From the NCBI GenBank assembly GCA_947175605.1, contig CAMWNH010000012.1, positions 1 through 39,486 of the forward strand: a stretch of DNA of 39,486 nt. Reading direction: 5' to 3'. Below the pieces are notes generated by a model. That model was not told the DNA's origin, did not search any database, and worked only from the letters and a program-made list of their open reading frames with translations. The position numbers and the translations under genes were made by a program. This document shows, in pieces, positions 1-6,470 of this stretch. Every line of letters begins with the position of its first letter. The stretch's first letter is position 1. The stretch is from an uncultured Porphyromonadaceae bacterium (lineage in GTDB: Bacteria; Bacteroidota; Bacteroidia; Bacteroidales; Muribaculaceae).

Positions 1-1
1 C

Positions 2-73
2 ATAAAGAACTTCAAGAAGTACGAAAACAACGCAGCAGGCAAGGCTCTCGTAGCAGCAGGTCCTCAGCTTTGA
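2..73 (+). CDS. pckA: Phosphoenolpyruvate carboxykinase (ATP), C-terminal end only
   Basis: Only the last 23 codons are in the window; the gene enters from the left edge. The tail reads IKNFKKYENNAAGKALV and then AAGPQL before TGA. The ending AAGKALVAAGPxL matches the conserved C-terminus of ATP-dependent PEP carboxykinases, whose E. coli member ends AGAALVAAGPKL. The enzyme interconverts oxaloacetate plus ATP with PEP, CO2 and ADP. In fermenting Bacteroidales it normally runs towards oxaloacetate, feeding the succinate pathway. A clear terminator follows, so the gene is the end of its transcript. The identification rests on a short stretch and is likely but not certain. Confidence 0.72.
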   Translation: MKNFKKYENNAAGKALVAAGPQL

Positions 74-93
74 TTCGTAAGCGATCTTCAATA

Positions 94-131
94 AAAAATA
101 CGTCGGTGCACCATGCATCGGCGTATTTTTT
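94..131 (+). terminator. Rho-independent terminator after pckA
   Basis: Inverted repeat with arms AAAAATACGTCGGTGCA and TGCATCGGCGTATTTTT, allowing two G-U pairs, around a 3-4 base loop. It is followed by a run of T (to 132) and sits 20 bases after the pckA stop. Confidence 0.85.
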
Positions 132-206
132 TGTTTCAGCAAGTCATGAACTTTTCTCACAGCCATAACGTTCATAGCTAAAAGATTAATAATATATACA
201 CACTCA

Positions 207-692
207 ATGAACATGAAAAAAACTTTACTCGCGGGTCTCGCATCACTTGCCCTGATTCTTGGCTTCAGTTCCTGCAACGACGATAATGACCTGCCCGACG
301 TTTCGCTCCAGGTAGAATTCAACGACGCCACGATCGTGGACGGAACAGTGTACGTAGTGCAGGGCGAGACATTTGAAGTCGAGTCCGTTACGCCTGTCAA
401 CAACGAGAGCAACAAGGCTGTTGAACTTGGCGGGGTGACATATTACTGGGATTATCAGCTGTTAGGCGCAAGCAACATCAAACCTTTCGCACTTGAAATC
501 ACCGTAACTCCTGAAACCAAGGTCGGCCGTCACGTGCTTGAACTTTACTGCCCGGTATACGCTGTGGATAAGGCTCCGGCCAATGCCATGATAAGCTATC
601 CGGTGGAAGTGGTTGCGAGCGCGGATGACCTTCCTACCAACGGCAACACTTCCGTGTCGACAACTCCACAAGTGTCGAAAACCGACAAATAA
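207..692 (+). CDS. Small secreted lipoprotein of unknown function
   Basis: I do not recognise the family. The 161-residue product starts with a classic lipoprotein signal: a lysine-containing N-terminus, a hydrophobic stretch (residues 7-19) and a lipobox FSSC with the lipidated Cys at 23. The next residues, NDDND, are acidic. In Bacteroidota an acidic stretch after the Cys often marks export to the cell surface (inference). The mature part is beta-rich in character, with alternating hydrophobic residues (VSLQVEFND, KPFALEITVTPET) suggesting one immunoglobulin-like or similar beta-sandwich fold, and it ends in a Ser/Thr-rich tail. ATG codons at 207 and 213 are both possible starts. The gene stands alone between two terminators, and I see no TAnnTTTG element in front of it. 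Confidence 0.75.
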   Translation: MNMKKTLLAGLASLALILGFSSCNDDNDLPDVSLQVEFNDATIVDGTVYVVQGETFEVESVTPVNNESNKAVELGGVTYYWDYQLLGASNIKPFALEITVTPETKVGRHVLELYCPVYAVDKAPANAMISYPVEVVASADDLPTNGNTSVSTTPQVSKTDK

Positions 693-725
693 TCCTGCAC
701 AAGCGGGACACTTTTCTAACAATAA

Positions 726-756
726 GGGCGTGTCACAAAGTCAGTGGCACGCCTTT
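726..756 (+). terminator. Rho-independent terminator after the small lipoprotein gene
   Basis: Stem GGCGTGTCAC / GTGGCACGCC (one G-U pair) with a 7-base loop, followed by TTT, about 35 bases after the stop codon at 692. The T-run is short, but the stem is GC-rich. Confidence 0.7.
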
Positions 757-792
757 AATCATGCAAGTGGCGGGATATTCATAAATTTTGCG

Positions 793-800
793 TATTTTTG
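793..800 (+). promoter_or_regulatory. Bacteroidota -7 element (TATTTTTG) for the nfnA operon
   Basis: TATTTTTG matches the TAnnTTTG consensus recognised by the primary sigma factor of Bacteroidota. It would place the transcript start near 805 and leave about 20 bases of leader before the ATG at 825. No convincing TTG/TTTG -33 box is seen 19-21 bases upstream. Confidence 0.55.
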
Positions 801-824
801 CAGAAAATATACGCTGGATATATC

Positions 825-1613
825 ATGTATAAGATAACTGATAAACGCTACTTTTCGCCCAAGGTCGTGCGCCTGGAAGTCGAGGCACCTGACATTGCCC
901 GGGCCCGAAAAGCCGGACACTTCGTGATAGTGATCTGCGATGAGAAGGGTGAACGCATCCCTCTGACCATAGCGGATGCGGACGTAAAGCTCGGCACTAT
1001 AAGCCTGGTGGTGCAGGCAGTGGGCGCGAGTACGGAAAAGATCTGCGCCATGGAACCCGGCGACAGCTTTGCCTCGCTTGTCGGACCCTTGGGCAAGGCC
1101 ACGAGAATTGCCAGACACGAGGACGGCGCGGTGGTATGCTGCGGCGGCGGTGTAGGAGTGGCGCCGCTCCTTCCTATAATCAAGGCAATGAAAGCGGCCG
1201 GAAATAGGGTAATATCCATACTCGCAGCCCGCAACAAGGATCTGATCATCCTTGAAGACGAGGTGCGGGCCCATAGCGATGAAACAATAATCATGACCGA
1301 TGACGGTTCGGCCGGCCGCAAGGGACTTGTCACGGAAGGTTTGGAAACGGTGCTTCTGAACGAACAGGTGTCGGAGGTCGTGACTATAGGTCCGGCGATA
1401 ATGATGAAGTTCGTGGCTCTGCTCACCAAAAAATATGATGTGCCGACAGTTGCATCGCTGAATACCATCATGGTCGATGGCACGGGAATGTGCGGCGCCT
1501 GCCGGGTGAGCGTTGGAGGTAAGATGCGTTTCGTGTGTGTCGATGGTCCGGAATTCGATGCACATCAGGTAGATTTTGATGAAATGATAAAGAGAATGCG
1601 TGCGTATGACTGA
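825..1613 (+). CDS. nfnA: NfnA-like FAD/NAD-binding ferredoxin reductase subunit (SudB family)
   Basis: 262 residues, of the dihydroorotate dehydrogenase electron-transfer/ferredoxin-NADP reductase fold. Residues 1-95 form the FAD-binding barrel (RIPLTIAD at 44-51). Residues 100-200 are the NAD-binding domain with the CCGGGVGVAPLLP loop at 105-117. The C-terminal iron-sulfur segment carries C223, C226 and C238 with D218 just before them, as in NfnA, where one Asp joins three Cys around a [2Fe-2S] cluster. With the next gene it should form a cytoplasmic NfnAB complex that links NADH, NADPH and reduced ferredoxin by electron bifurcation. An upstream TTG at 798 overlaps the promoter element, so the ATG at 825 is the better start. 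The last 8 bases overlap the next gene. The fold is sure; bifurcation is inferred from the pairing. Confidence 0.85.
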   Translation: MYKITDKRYFSPKVVRLEVEAPDIARARKAGHFVIVICDEKGERIPLTIADADVKLGTISLVVQAVGASTEKICAMEPGDSFASLVGPLGKATRIARHEDGAVVCCGGGVGVAPLLPIIKAMKAAGNRVISILAARNKDLIILEDEVRAHSDETIIMTDDGSAGRKGLVTEGLETVLLNEQVSEVVTIGPAIMMKFVALLTKKYDVPTVASLNTIMVDGTGMCGACRVSVGGKMRFVCVDGPEFDAHQVDFDEMIKRMRAYD

Positions 1614-3081
1614 CAATAAGAATCTTACGGACCGCAATGCGCCGTGGCGCGCGGAACTGCGCAATAAGATAACGGCAAAAGAACGTGCGGTCATACCGCG
1701 TGCGAAGATGTCGCAACTGGATCCGGCGTACAGAGTAAAGACTCTAAACGAGGAGGTGAACTGCGGATTATCGACAGATCAGGCCGTGCTGGAGGCAACT
1801 CGATGTCTCGATTGCCCTACCCCGACCTGTATGGAAGGATGTCCCGTGAGCATCGAGATTCCGTCATTTATAAAAAACATACAGCGCGGTCGCGCTGATC
1901 TGGCAGCTGAAGTTCTGCGTCGGACAAGCGCTCTGCCTGCCGTGTGTGGACGTGTGTGTCCGCAGGAACGCCAATGCGAAAGCCGGTGTATCTACCACAA
2001 GATGAAAAAAGAACCAGTGGCTATCGGCTACCTCGAGCGCTATGCCGCAGATACGGAACGTAGCCTCCGGAAAATGGGTCTGAGTGCGGAGCCGCAACCC
2101 GCAGTGAGCAATGATATCCGCGTGGCCGTAGCAGGGAGCGGACCGGCGGGACTGTCCTTTGCCGGAGAGATGGCTCGCAGAGGCTTTAAAGTAGATGTCT
2201 ACGAAGCCTTGCATGAGATTGGCGGTGTGCTGAAGTACGGTATTCCCGAATTCCGCCTGCCTAACGAGGTCGTGGATGCCGAACTGGATTCTCTACGAAA
2301 AGCAGGTGTCGTATTTCACGCGAATACCGTCATAGGCAAGACGCTTAGCTACGATGATCTGCTCAACGAAGGTTTCCGAGGAATATTCGTGGCATCCGGA
2401 GCCGGACTTCCCCGCTTCATGGGTATTCCCGGGGAGAATCTGGGAGGCGTCATGTCGAGTAATGAATACCTGACCCGCATCAATCTCATGGGCGCAGGGC
2501 GCCCGGGATATGCCACTCCGGTGGCACACGGCAAGCGTGTGGCCGTTGTCGGGGGCGGCAATACGGCAATGGACTCCGTGCGCACGGCACTGCGGATGGG
2601 TGCGGAGAAGGCCATGATCGTGTATAGGCGCAGCGAGGCGGAAATGCCTGCACGCGTGGAAGAAGTGGAGCATGCAAAGGAAGAAGGGGTTGAATTCCTT
2701 ACACTTTGCAATCCCGTGGAATATCTGGGCGACGAGAAGGGGCGCGTGCGTGCAATGCGTGTGCAGAGGATGACCCTGGGAGAACCCGATGCATCGGGAC
2801 GTCGCAAGCCCGTGGCAATTCCCGGCGCCATAGACGAAATAGAAATCGATGAAGTGATCGTGAGCGTGGGGGTCTCACCCAATCCACTGATTCCCGATAA
2901 TATAGATGGTCTTGACGTGACCGAACGCGGCACGATTTCCGTCAACGAAAATCTACGCTCGTCGCTTGCCACGGTCTTTGCCGGCGGAGATATAGTGCGC
3001 GGAGGCGCAACGGTGATTCTCGCCATGGGAGACGGCCGCAAGGCTGCCGCAAGCATGGCGGCACAATTGCTTGAAGAATGA
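1606..3081 (+). CDS. nfnB: NfnB-like NADPH-dependent oxidoreductase (GltD family)
   Basis: 491 residues from the ATG at 1606; a GTG two codons earlier is also open. Residues 60-130 form the ferredoxin-like domain for two [4Fe-4S] clusters, with Cys at 67, 70, 75, 79 and at 114, 118, 124, 128. An FAD Rossmann motif follows (VAGSGPAGLSFAGEMA, about 175-190), then an NADPH Rossmann motif (VVGGGNTAMDSVRTAL) with the YRRSEAEMP stretch, and finally an FAD-closing GGDIVRGGATV segment. Such proteins are often labelled glutamate synthase small subunit, but there is no large GltB subunit here. The direct, overlapping partnership with an NfnA-type gene points to the NfnAB transhydrogenase, which supplies NADPH from NADH and ferredoxin in anaerobes. 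The stop overlaps the next start as ATGA. Confidence 0.85.
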   Translation: MTDNKNLTDRNAPWRAELRNKITAKERAVIPRAKMSQLDPAYRVKTLNEEVNCGLSTDQAVLEATRCLDCPTPTCMEGCPVSIEIPSFIKNIQRGRADLAAEVLRRTSALPAVCGRVCPQERQCESRCIYHKMKKEPVAIGYLERYAADTERSLRKMGLSAEPQPAVSNDIRVAVAGSGPAGLSFAGEMARRGFKVDVYEALHEIGGVLKYGIPEFRLPNEVVDAELDSLRKAGVVFHANTVIGKTLSYDDLLNEGFRGIFVASGAGLPRFMGIPGENLGGVMSSNEYLTRINLMGAGRPGYATPVAHGKRVAVVGGGNTAMDSVRTALRMGAEKAMIVYRRSEAEMPARVEEVEHAKEEGVEFLTLCNPVEYLGDEKGRVRAMRVQRMTLGEPDASGRRKPVAIPGAIDEIEIDEVIVSVGVSPNPLIPDNIDGLDVTERGTISVNENLRSSLATVFAGGDIVRGGATVILAMGDGRKAAASMAAQLLEE

Positions 3082-3962
3082 CAGGAATCGGGAAATTCGG
3101 TATATGGACAGTACTCGCGGGCCTGCTTGTTGCAGGCGGCTCGTGTGCAGGCGGTCCGAAGCACAACGAAAAGCCATGTATAGCTGTGAGCGTTGCGCCT
3201 CAGGCTGCATTAGTCAAGGCTATAGCCGGCGATGAGTACGAAATCCTTACCGTGCTTGAAAAAGGCTCGGACCCGGAGACGTTCGAACCAGGAATGCAGA
3301 CACGCCTTGCGGCTGATAAATCGCTGGCCTACCTGAATTTTGGCGGTCTGCTATCTTTCGAAAATCAGCTTACACAATCGCTCAAAGGCGATGTCCGGGT
3401 GTACAACACGGCCCGGGGTATAGAATTGGAGTATGGCACGCATGGCGAGGCGCATAACCATCATGATACTCCTGACGGCCATGACGGCGCAGATCCGCAC
3501 GTATGGACATCGACCGTGAACCTCTCGCTTATGGCTGAAAATATCCGCGCGGCTCTCGCGGAACTGAATCCGACGAATGCAGCCGAATATGCCGCCCGCG
3601 CCATGCAGTTGCAGGCCCGACTCGACAGTATGGACCAGGCTTTCCGTACGCGGCTGGAGAATGCACCGTCAAGGAGTTTCGCCGTGTGGCATCCTTCGCT
3701 CTCGTATTTCGCGCGCGATTACGGACTGAAACAGATAGCCCTCGGGCAGGAACATAAGGAGCTTTCTGCCAAACGGATGAAGGAGCTAAGCGATTCCGCT
3801 GCGGCGGAAGGGACCCGTGTCTTCTTCCTTCAGAGGGAGTATGACCCCCGCCAAGCGGAGACTGCGAATGAAAGGATAGGCTCGCGCCTGGTGATAATAA
3901 CCCCGCTGTCGGAAGACTGGAAGGGCCAGATGGAACTTATTGTCGATGAACTCACACGATAA
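3078..3962 (+). CDS. znuA: Metal (zinc-type) ABC transporter substrate-binding lipoprotein
   Basis: 294 residues, cluster A-I (ZnuA/TroA) solute-binding protein. The N-terminus is a lipoprotein signal with lipobox AGGSC (Cys 23). A His/Asp-rich loop (HGEAHNHHDTPDGHDGADPH) of the kind that collects zinc in ZnuA lies between the two lobes, followed by the conserved DPHVWTS, which holds one metal His. A second is in AVWHPSLSYFARDYG. The usual first ligand motif (PHxYEP) reads PETFEP here (66-71), with Glu in place of His. The start overlaps the nfnB stop, and the end overlaps the ATPase gene. Zinc is the likely substrate because of the His loop; manganese cannot be excluded. Confidence 0.87.
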   Translation: MTGIGKFGIWTVLAGLLVAGGSCAGGPKHNEKPCIAVSVAPQAALVKAIAGDEYEILTVLEKGSDPETFEPGMQTRLAADKSLAYLNFGGLLSFENQLTQSLKGDVRVYNTARGIELEYGTHGEAHNHHDTPDGHDGADPHVWTSTVNLSLMAENIRAALAELNPTNAAEYAARAMQLQARLDSMDQAFRTRLENAPSRSFAVWHPSLSYFARDYGLKQIALGQEHKELSAKRMKELSDSAAAEGTRVFFLQREYDPRQAETANERIGSRLVIITPLSEDWKGQMELIVDELTR

Positions 3963-4578
3963 CATCATTCTGGAACTTAGGGACGTAGGACTGCGTCGTG
4001 ACGGCCGTGAAATCCTGCGTGCGGTGAATCTGCGTGTGCAAAAAGGTGAGTTCCTTGTCATTACCGGACCGAACGGAGGTGGAAAAACCACGCTTTTGCG
4101 TTTGATTTTAGGGCTCCTTAAGCCAAGTTGCGGAATGATCGAACGAGGCAACATCCGCATGGGTTACCTGCCGCAGAAAACAAGTGTCGATTCGCACTTT
4201 CCCATCAGTGTTGAAGAGGTGGTGATGTCGGCGCTTCTGGCCGGAGATCTAAGCATTCATGAGAAGAAAGCAGCCGCGGATGAAGCTCTGAAACGCACGG
4301 AAATGAATGTATTGCGCGACCGCCCGATCGGACGTCTGTCCGGCGGACAATTACAGCGGGCACTTATAGCGCGGGCACTTACCGGATCGCCTGACGTGCT
4401 TATTCTTGACGAACCCATGAGCTATCTCGACCGGCGTTCAGAAGCCATGATGACGGAAATACTGAAGGTCGAGAAAGCACGGGGGACAACAATCCTGATG
4501 GTGACGCATCAGGATTCGGGCATAAAAGCGCTCGCCAACCGGAGCGTATACGTGTCCACCACGCTTGAAGAGCAATAG
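3946..4578 (+). CDS. znuC: Metal ABC transporter ATP-binding protein
   Basis: 210 residues from the ATG at 3946, overlapping znuA by 17 bases; a TTG at 3940 is less likely. All ATPase motifs are present: Walker A GPNGGGKTT (41-49), Q-loop LPQKTS, signature LSGGQLQRALIARAL, Walker B DVLILDEP, D-loop SYLD and switch His in VTHQ. The sequence resembles ZnuC/MntB-type ATPases, slightly shorter than the 220-250 usual in the family. It would energise import of the metal captured by the preceding lipoprotein. Oddly, no permease gene (ZnuB type, 8-9 membrane segments) follows; the next gene has its own promoter and is unrelated. Confidence 0.87.
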   Translation: MNSHDNIILELRDVGLRRDGREILRAVNLRVQKGEFLVITGPNGGGKTTLLRLILGLLKPSCGMIERGNIRMGYLPQKTSVDSHFPISVEEVVMSALLAGDLSIHEKKAAADEALKRTEMNVLRDRPIGRLSGGQLQRALIARALTGSPDVLILDEPMSYLDRRSEAMMTEILKVEKARGTTILMVTHQDSGIKALANRSVYVSTTLEEQ

Positions 4579-4650
4579 CCGAGGCAGCCCCGCGATGCGT
4601 TTTTTATGCAAATCGCCTGCGGCAAAGCTACGTTTTTCGGGATTATTTCG

Positions 4651-4658
4651 TATCTTTG
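4651..4658 (+). promoter_or_regulatory. Bacteroidota -7 element (TATCTTTG)
   Basis: TATCTTTG is an exact TAnnTTTG match, 29 bases before the ATG at 4688, giving a short leader of about 25 bases. A T-run (4633-4637) lies upstream but closer than the usual -33 spacing. Confidence 0.7.
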
Positions 4659-4687
4659 TATTTTAAAACCGAACATAGTTAGAGACA

Positions 4688-5683
4688 ATGAGCGATACAC
4701 CCGAAATGAACAAGCCCGAGATGCCTCAGGCAGCTCGCGAAGAAGTGCGCCGCACGGAGGCTGCACCCGCGTCGACCCGTCGGATGATGATGATTATTAT
4801 TGCCGTATGCGCCGTGCTTGCACTCGTGGCCGGCTTTTTCGTATTCTCATCCATCCGCGCTTCCAAGGCTCTTGAGGAGGCTCAGGCGGAAAAGGAACAG
4901 ATACTTCTTGATGCCGCTACCCGCGATCTGGAACGAGAAAGCGCGGAACTGGATGCCGAGTTCGCGCAATTCGAGAATTCGCGGCAATACATTCAGAACG
5001 ATTCCATCAAGCGCGAGCTTTCGGAGAAATATGAAGCCGCGCGCCTGCAGGTTGAGAAACTGCAGCAGGAGCTCAAGAATCAGAAACAAAAGAGCGCAGC
5101 CGAAATCGCCAAGTTACGCAATGAAATCGACACTCTGCGTGCGCTGCTGCGCCATTATGTCGAGGAAATCGACCGCTTGAATAAGGAGAACGCGGCTCTA
5201 CGTTCGGAAAACGAAGAGATCAAGGAACAGAACCAGAAGCTGAACTCGCAGGTGGTTGAGACTTCGAGACGCAATGAAGTTCTCTCGGAGCGTATGACAC
5301 TGGCCGAAAAGCTGAATGTGACAGGTGTATCGCTGACAGCTCTGAACAAGAAAGGCAAGGCTGAAAAGAAGGTCCAGAAGGCTACGCAGCTGATGATCCG
5401 CTTTACGATTCCTCAGAACAACTCGACCCCCGTGGGCGAGAAGACTATCTATGCTCGCATCGTGTCGCCATCGGGGCAGCTTCTTGGCAACGGCGGCAGC
5501 TTCTCTTTCGAAGGCGCAAGTGTGCCCTGCACGGCGAGGAAAACGATAGAATATGCCGGTGAGGAAATCGGCGGCGTAACAATCTACTGGGACGTAGACA
5601 CGCCCCTGATGGCCGGAGAATACACGGTAGAACTTTTTGCAGACAACTACCGCCTGGTGTCGCGGAGCTTCACTCTGAACTGA
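4688..5683 (+). CDS. Inner-membrane anchored coiled-coil protein, unknown function
   Basis: 331 residues. Residues 1-32 are polar (cytoplasmic), 33-54 form one membrane helix (MMMIIIAVCAVLALVAGFF), and roughly 57-210 are a long charged coiled coil rich in Glu, Lys, Gln and Leu heptads. From about 230 there is a compact C-terminal domain with beta character (IRFTIPQNNST, TIYARIVSPSG, VTIYWDVDTP, EYTVELFADN) that looks like an Ig-like sandwich. The topology places the coiled coil and the beta domain in the periplasm. I do not recognise a named family; such proteins are common in Bacteroidales as hypothetical membrane proteins. It has its own promoter and lies 19 bases ahead of the MgtC-like gene, so the two probably share a transcript. 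Confidence 0.8.
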   Translation: MSDTPEMNKPEMPQAAREEVRRTEAAPASTRRMMMIIIAVCAVLALVAGFFVFSSIRASKALEEAQAEKEQILLDAATRDLERESAELDAEFAQFENSRQYIQNDSIKRELSEKYEAARLQVEKLQQELKNQKQKSAAEIAKLRNEIDTLRALLRHYVEEIDRLNKENAALRSENEEIKEQNQKLNSQVVETSRRNEVLSERMTLAEKLNVTGVSLTALNKKGKAEKKVQKATQLMIRFTIPQNNSTPVGEKTIYARIVSPSGQLLGNGGSFSFEGASVPCTARKTIEYAGEEIGGVTIYWDVDTPLMAGEYTVELFADNYRLVSRSFTLN

Positions 5684-5702
5684 TAATCCACAGAATCTGC
5701 GG

Positions 5703-6428
5703 ATGATGAATATATTCGAAATCATATACGGACAAATAACAGCCATCGAGGTGAATACGCTCAACTCGGTGTTCAAGCTTTGTCTCAGCATGCTCCTCGG
5801 GGCTCTGGTAGGCTACGAGAGAAAGCGTAAGGGGCAGGCGGCGGGCGTGCGCACATTCTCGCTCATCGCCATGGGAGCCACGCTGGCCATGATTCTGAGC
5901 ATATACGTGCCGCAGGAATACATGGGGCTCAAGAACGGCGACCCGGGACGAATTGCGGCTCAGGTAATCACGGGAATAGGCTTTCTGGGCGCAGGCGCCA
6001 TCATACAGATGAAGGGCTCTATCCGCGGACTGACGACTGCTGCCGGAATATGGATGATAGCTGCGATCGGACTCACGGTGGGCGTGGGTATGTACTTGAT
6101 TTCCATAATCGCAACAGCTCTGATCCTGTTTATTCTGGTGGAGCTGGAACGCATGGAGCAGCACGTGAGCAAGGGTTCGGAAAGCCGCATCATCCGCCTT
6201 CGCCTCGAAGGAATCGTGCAGGATATCGCGGATTACCGCGATCTGCTGAAACGCAACAGGGTGACGCTTCAAAACTTCTATGTGGACTATGATTTCGACG
6301 CACAGGAGACGAGGCTGAATCTCGTGGTGCTCGTGCGTGAGACCACTGACTACATAGCGCTCTTCACCCAGCTGGAAAAACTGCATCCAACCAAGGCAAT
6401 ATCTCTTGCAAACCAATTAAGCATCTGA
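5703..6428 (+). CDS. MgtC/SapB family membrane protein
   Basis: 241 residues. The N-terminal MgtC domain (about 20-145) has four to five membrane helices with the family hallmarks GALVGYERKRKGQAAGVRT, the conserved Arg after the first helices, GIGFLGAGAII and the GLTTAAGIW segment. The C-terminal soluble part (about 160-241) resembles the ACT-like domain of longer MgtC proteins. MgtC proteins act in the inner membrane in magnesium stress and in control of ATP synthase or membrane potential; the exact role in Bacteroidota is not established. ATG at 5703 or 5706 can serve as start. It is likely co-transcribed with the coiled-coil gene and followed by the antiporter, forming an ion-homeostasis neighbourhood. 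Confidence 0.9.
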   Translation: MMNIFEIIYGQITAIEVNTLNSVFKLCLSMLLGALVGYERKRKGQAAGVRTFSLIAMGATLAMILSIYVPQEYMGLKNGDPGRIAAQVITGIGFLGAGAIIQMKGSIRGLTTAAGIWMIAAIGLTVGVGMYLISIIATALILFILVELERMEQHVSKGSESRIIRLRLEGIVQDIADYRDLLKRNRVTLQNFYVDYDFDAQETRLNLVVLVRETTDYIALFTQLEKLHPTKAISLANQLSI

Positions 6429-6470
6429 TTTCAAAACCGACCAGAGCAATACCCAAGAACAAGACAAGAA

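Noticed and set aside
1606-3081. Glutamate synthase small subunit (GltD) as the identity of the second flavoprotein gene
   Set aside because: No GltB partner nearby, and the overlapping NfnA-type gene fits the NfnAB complex better.
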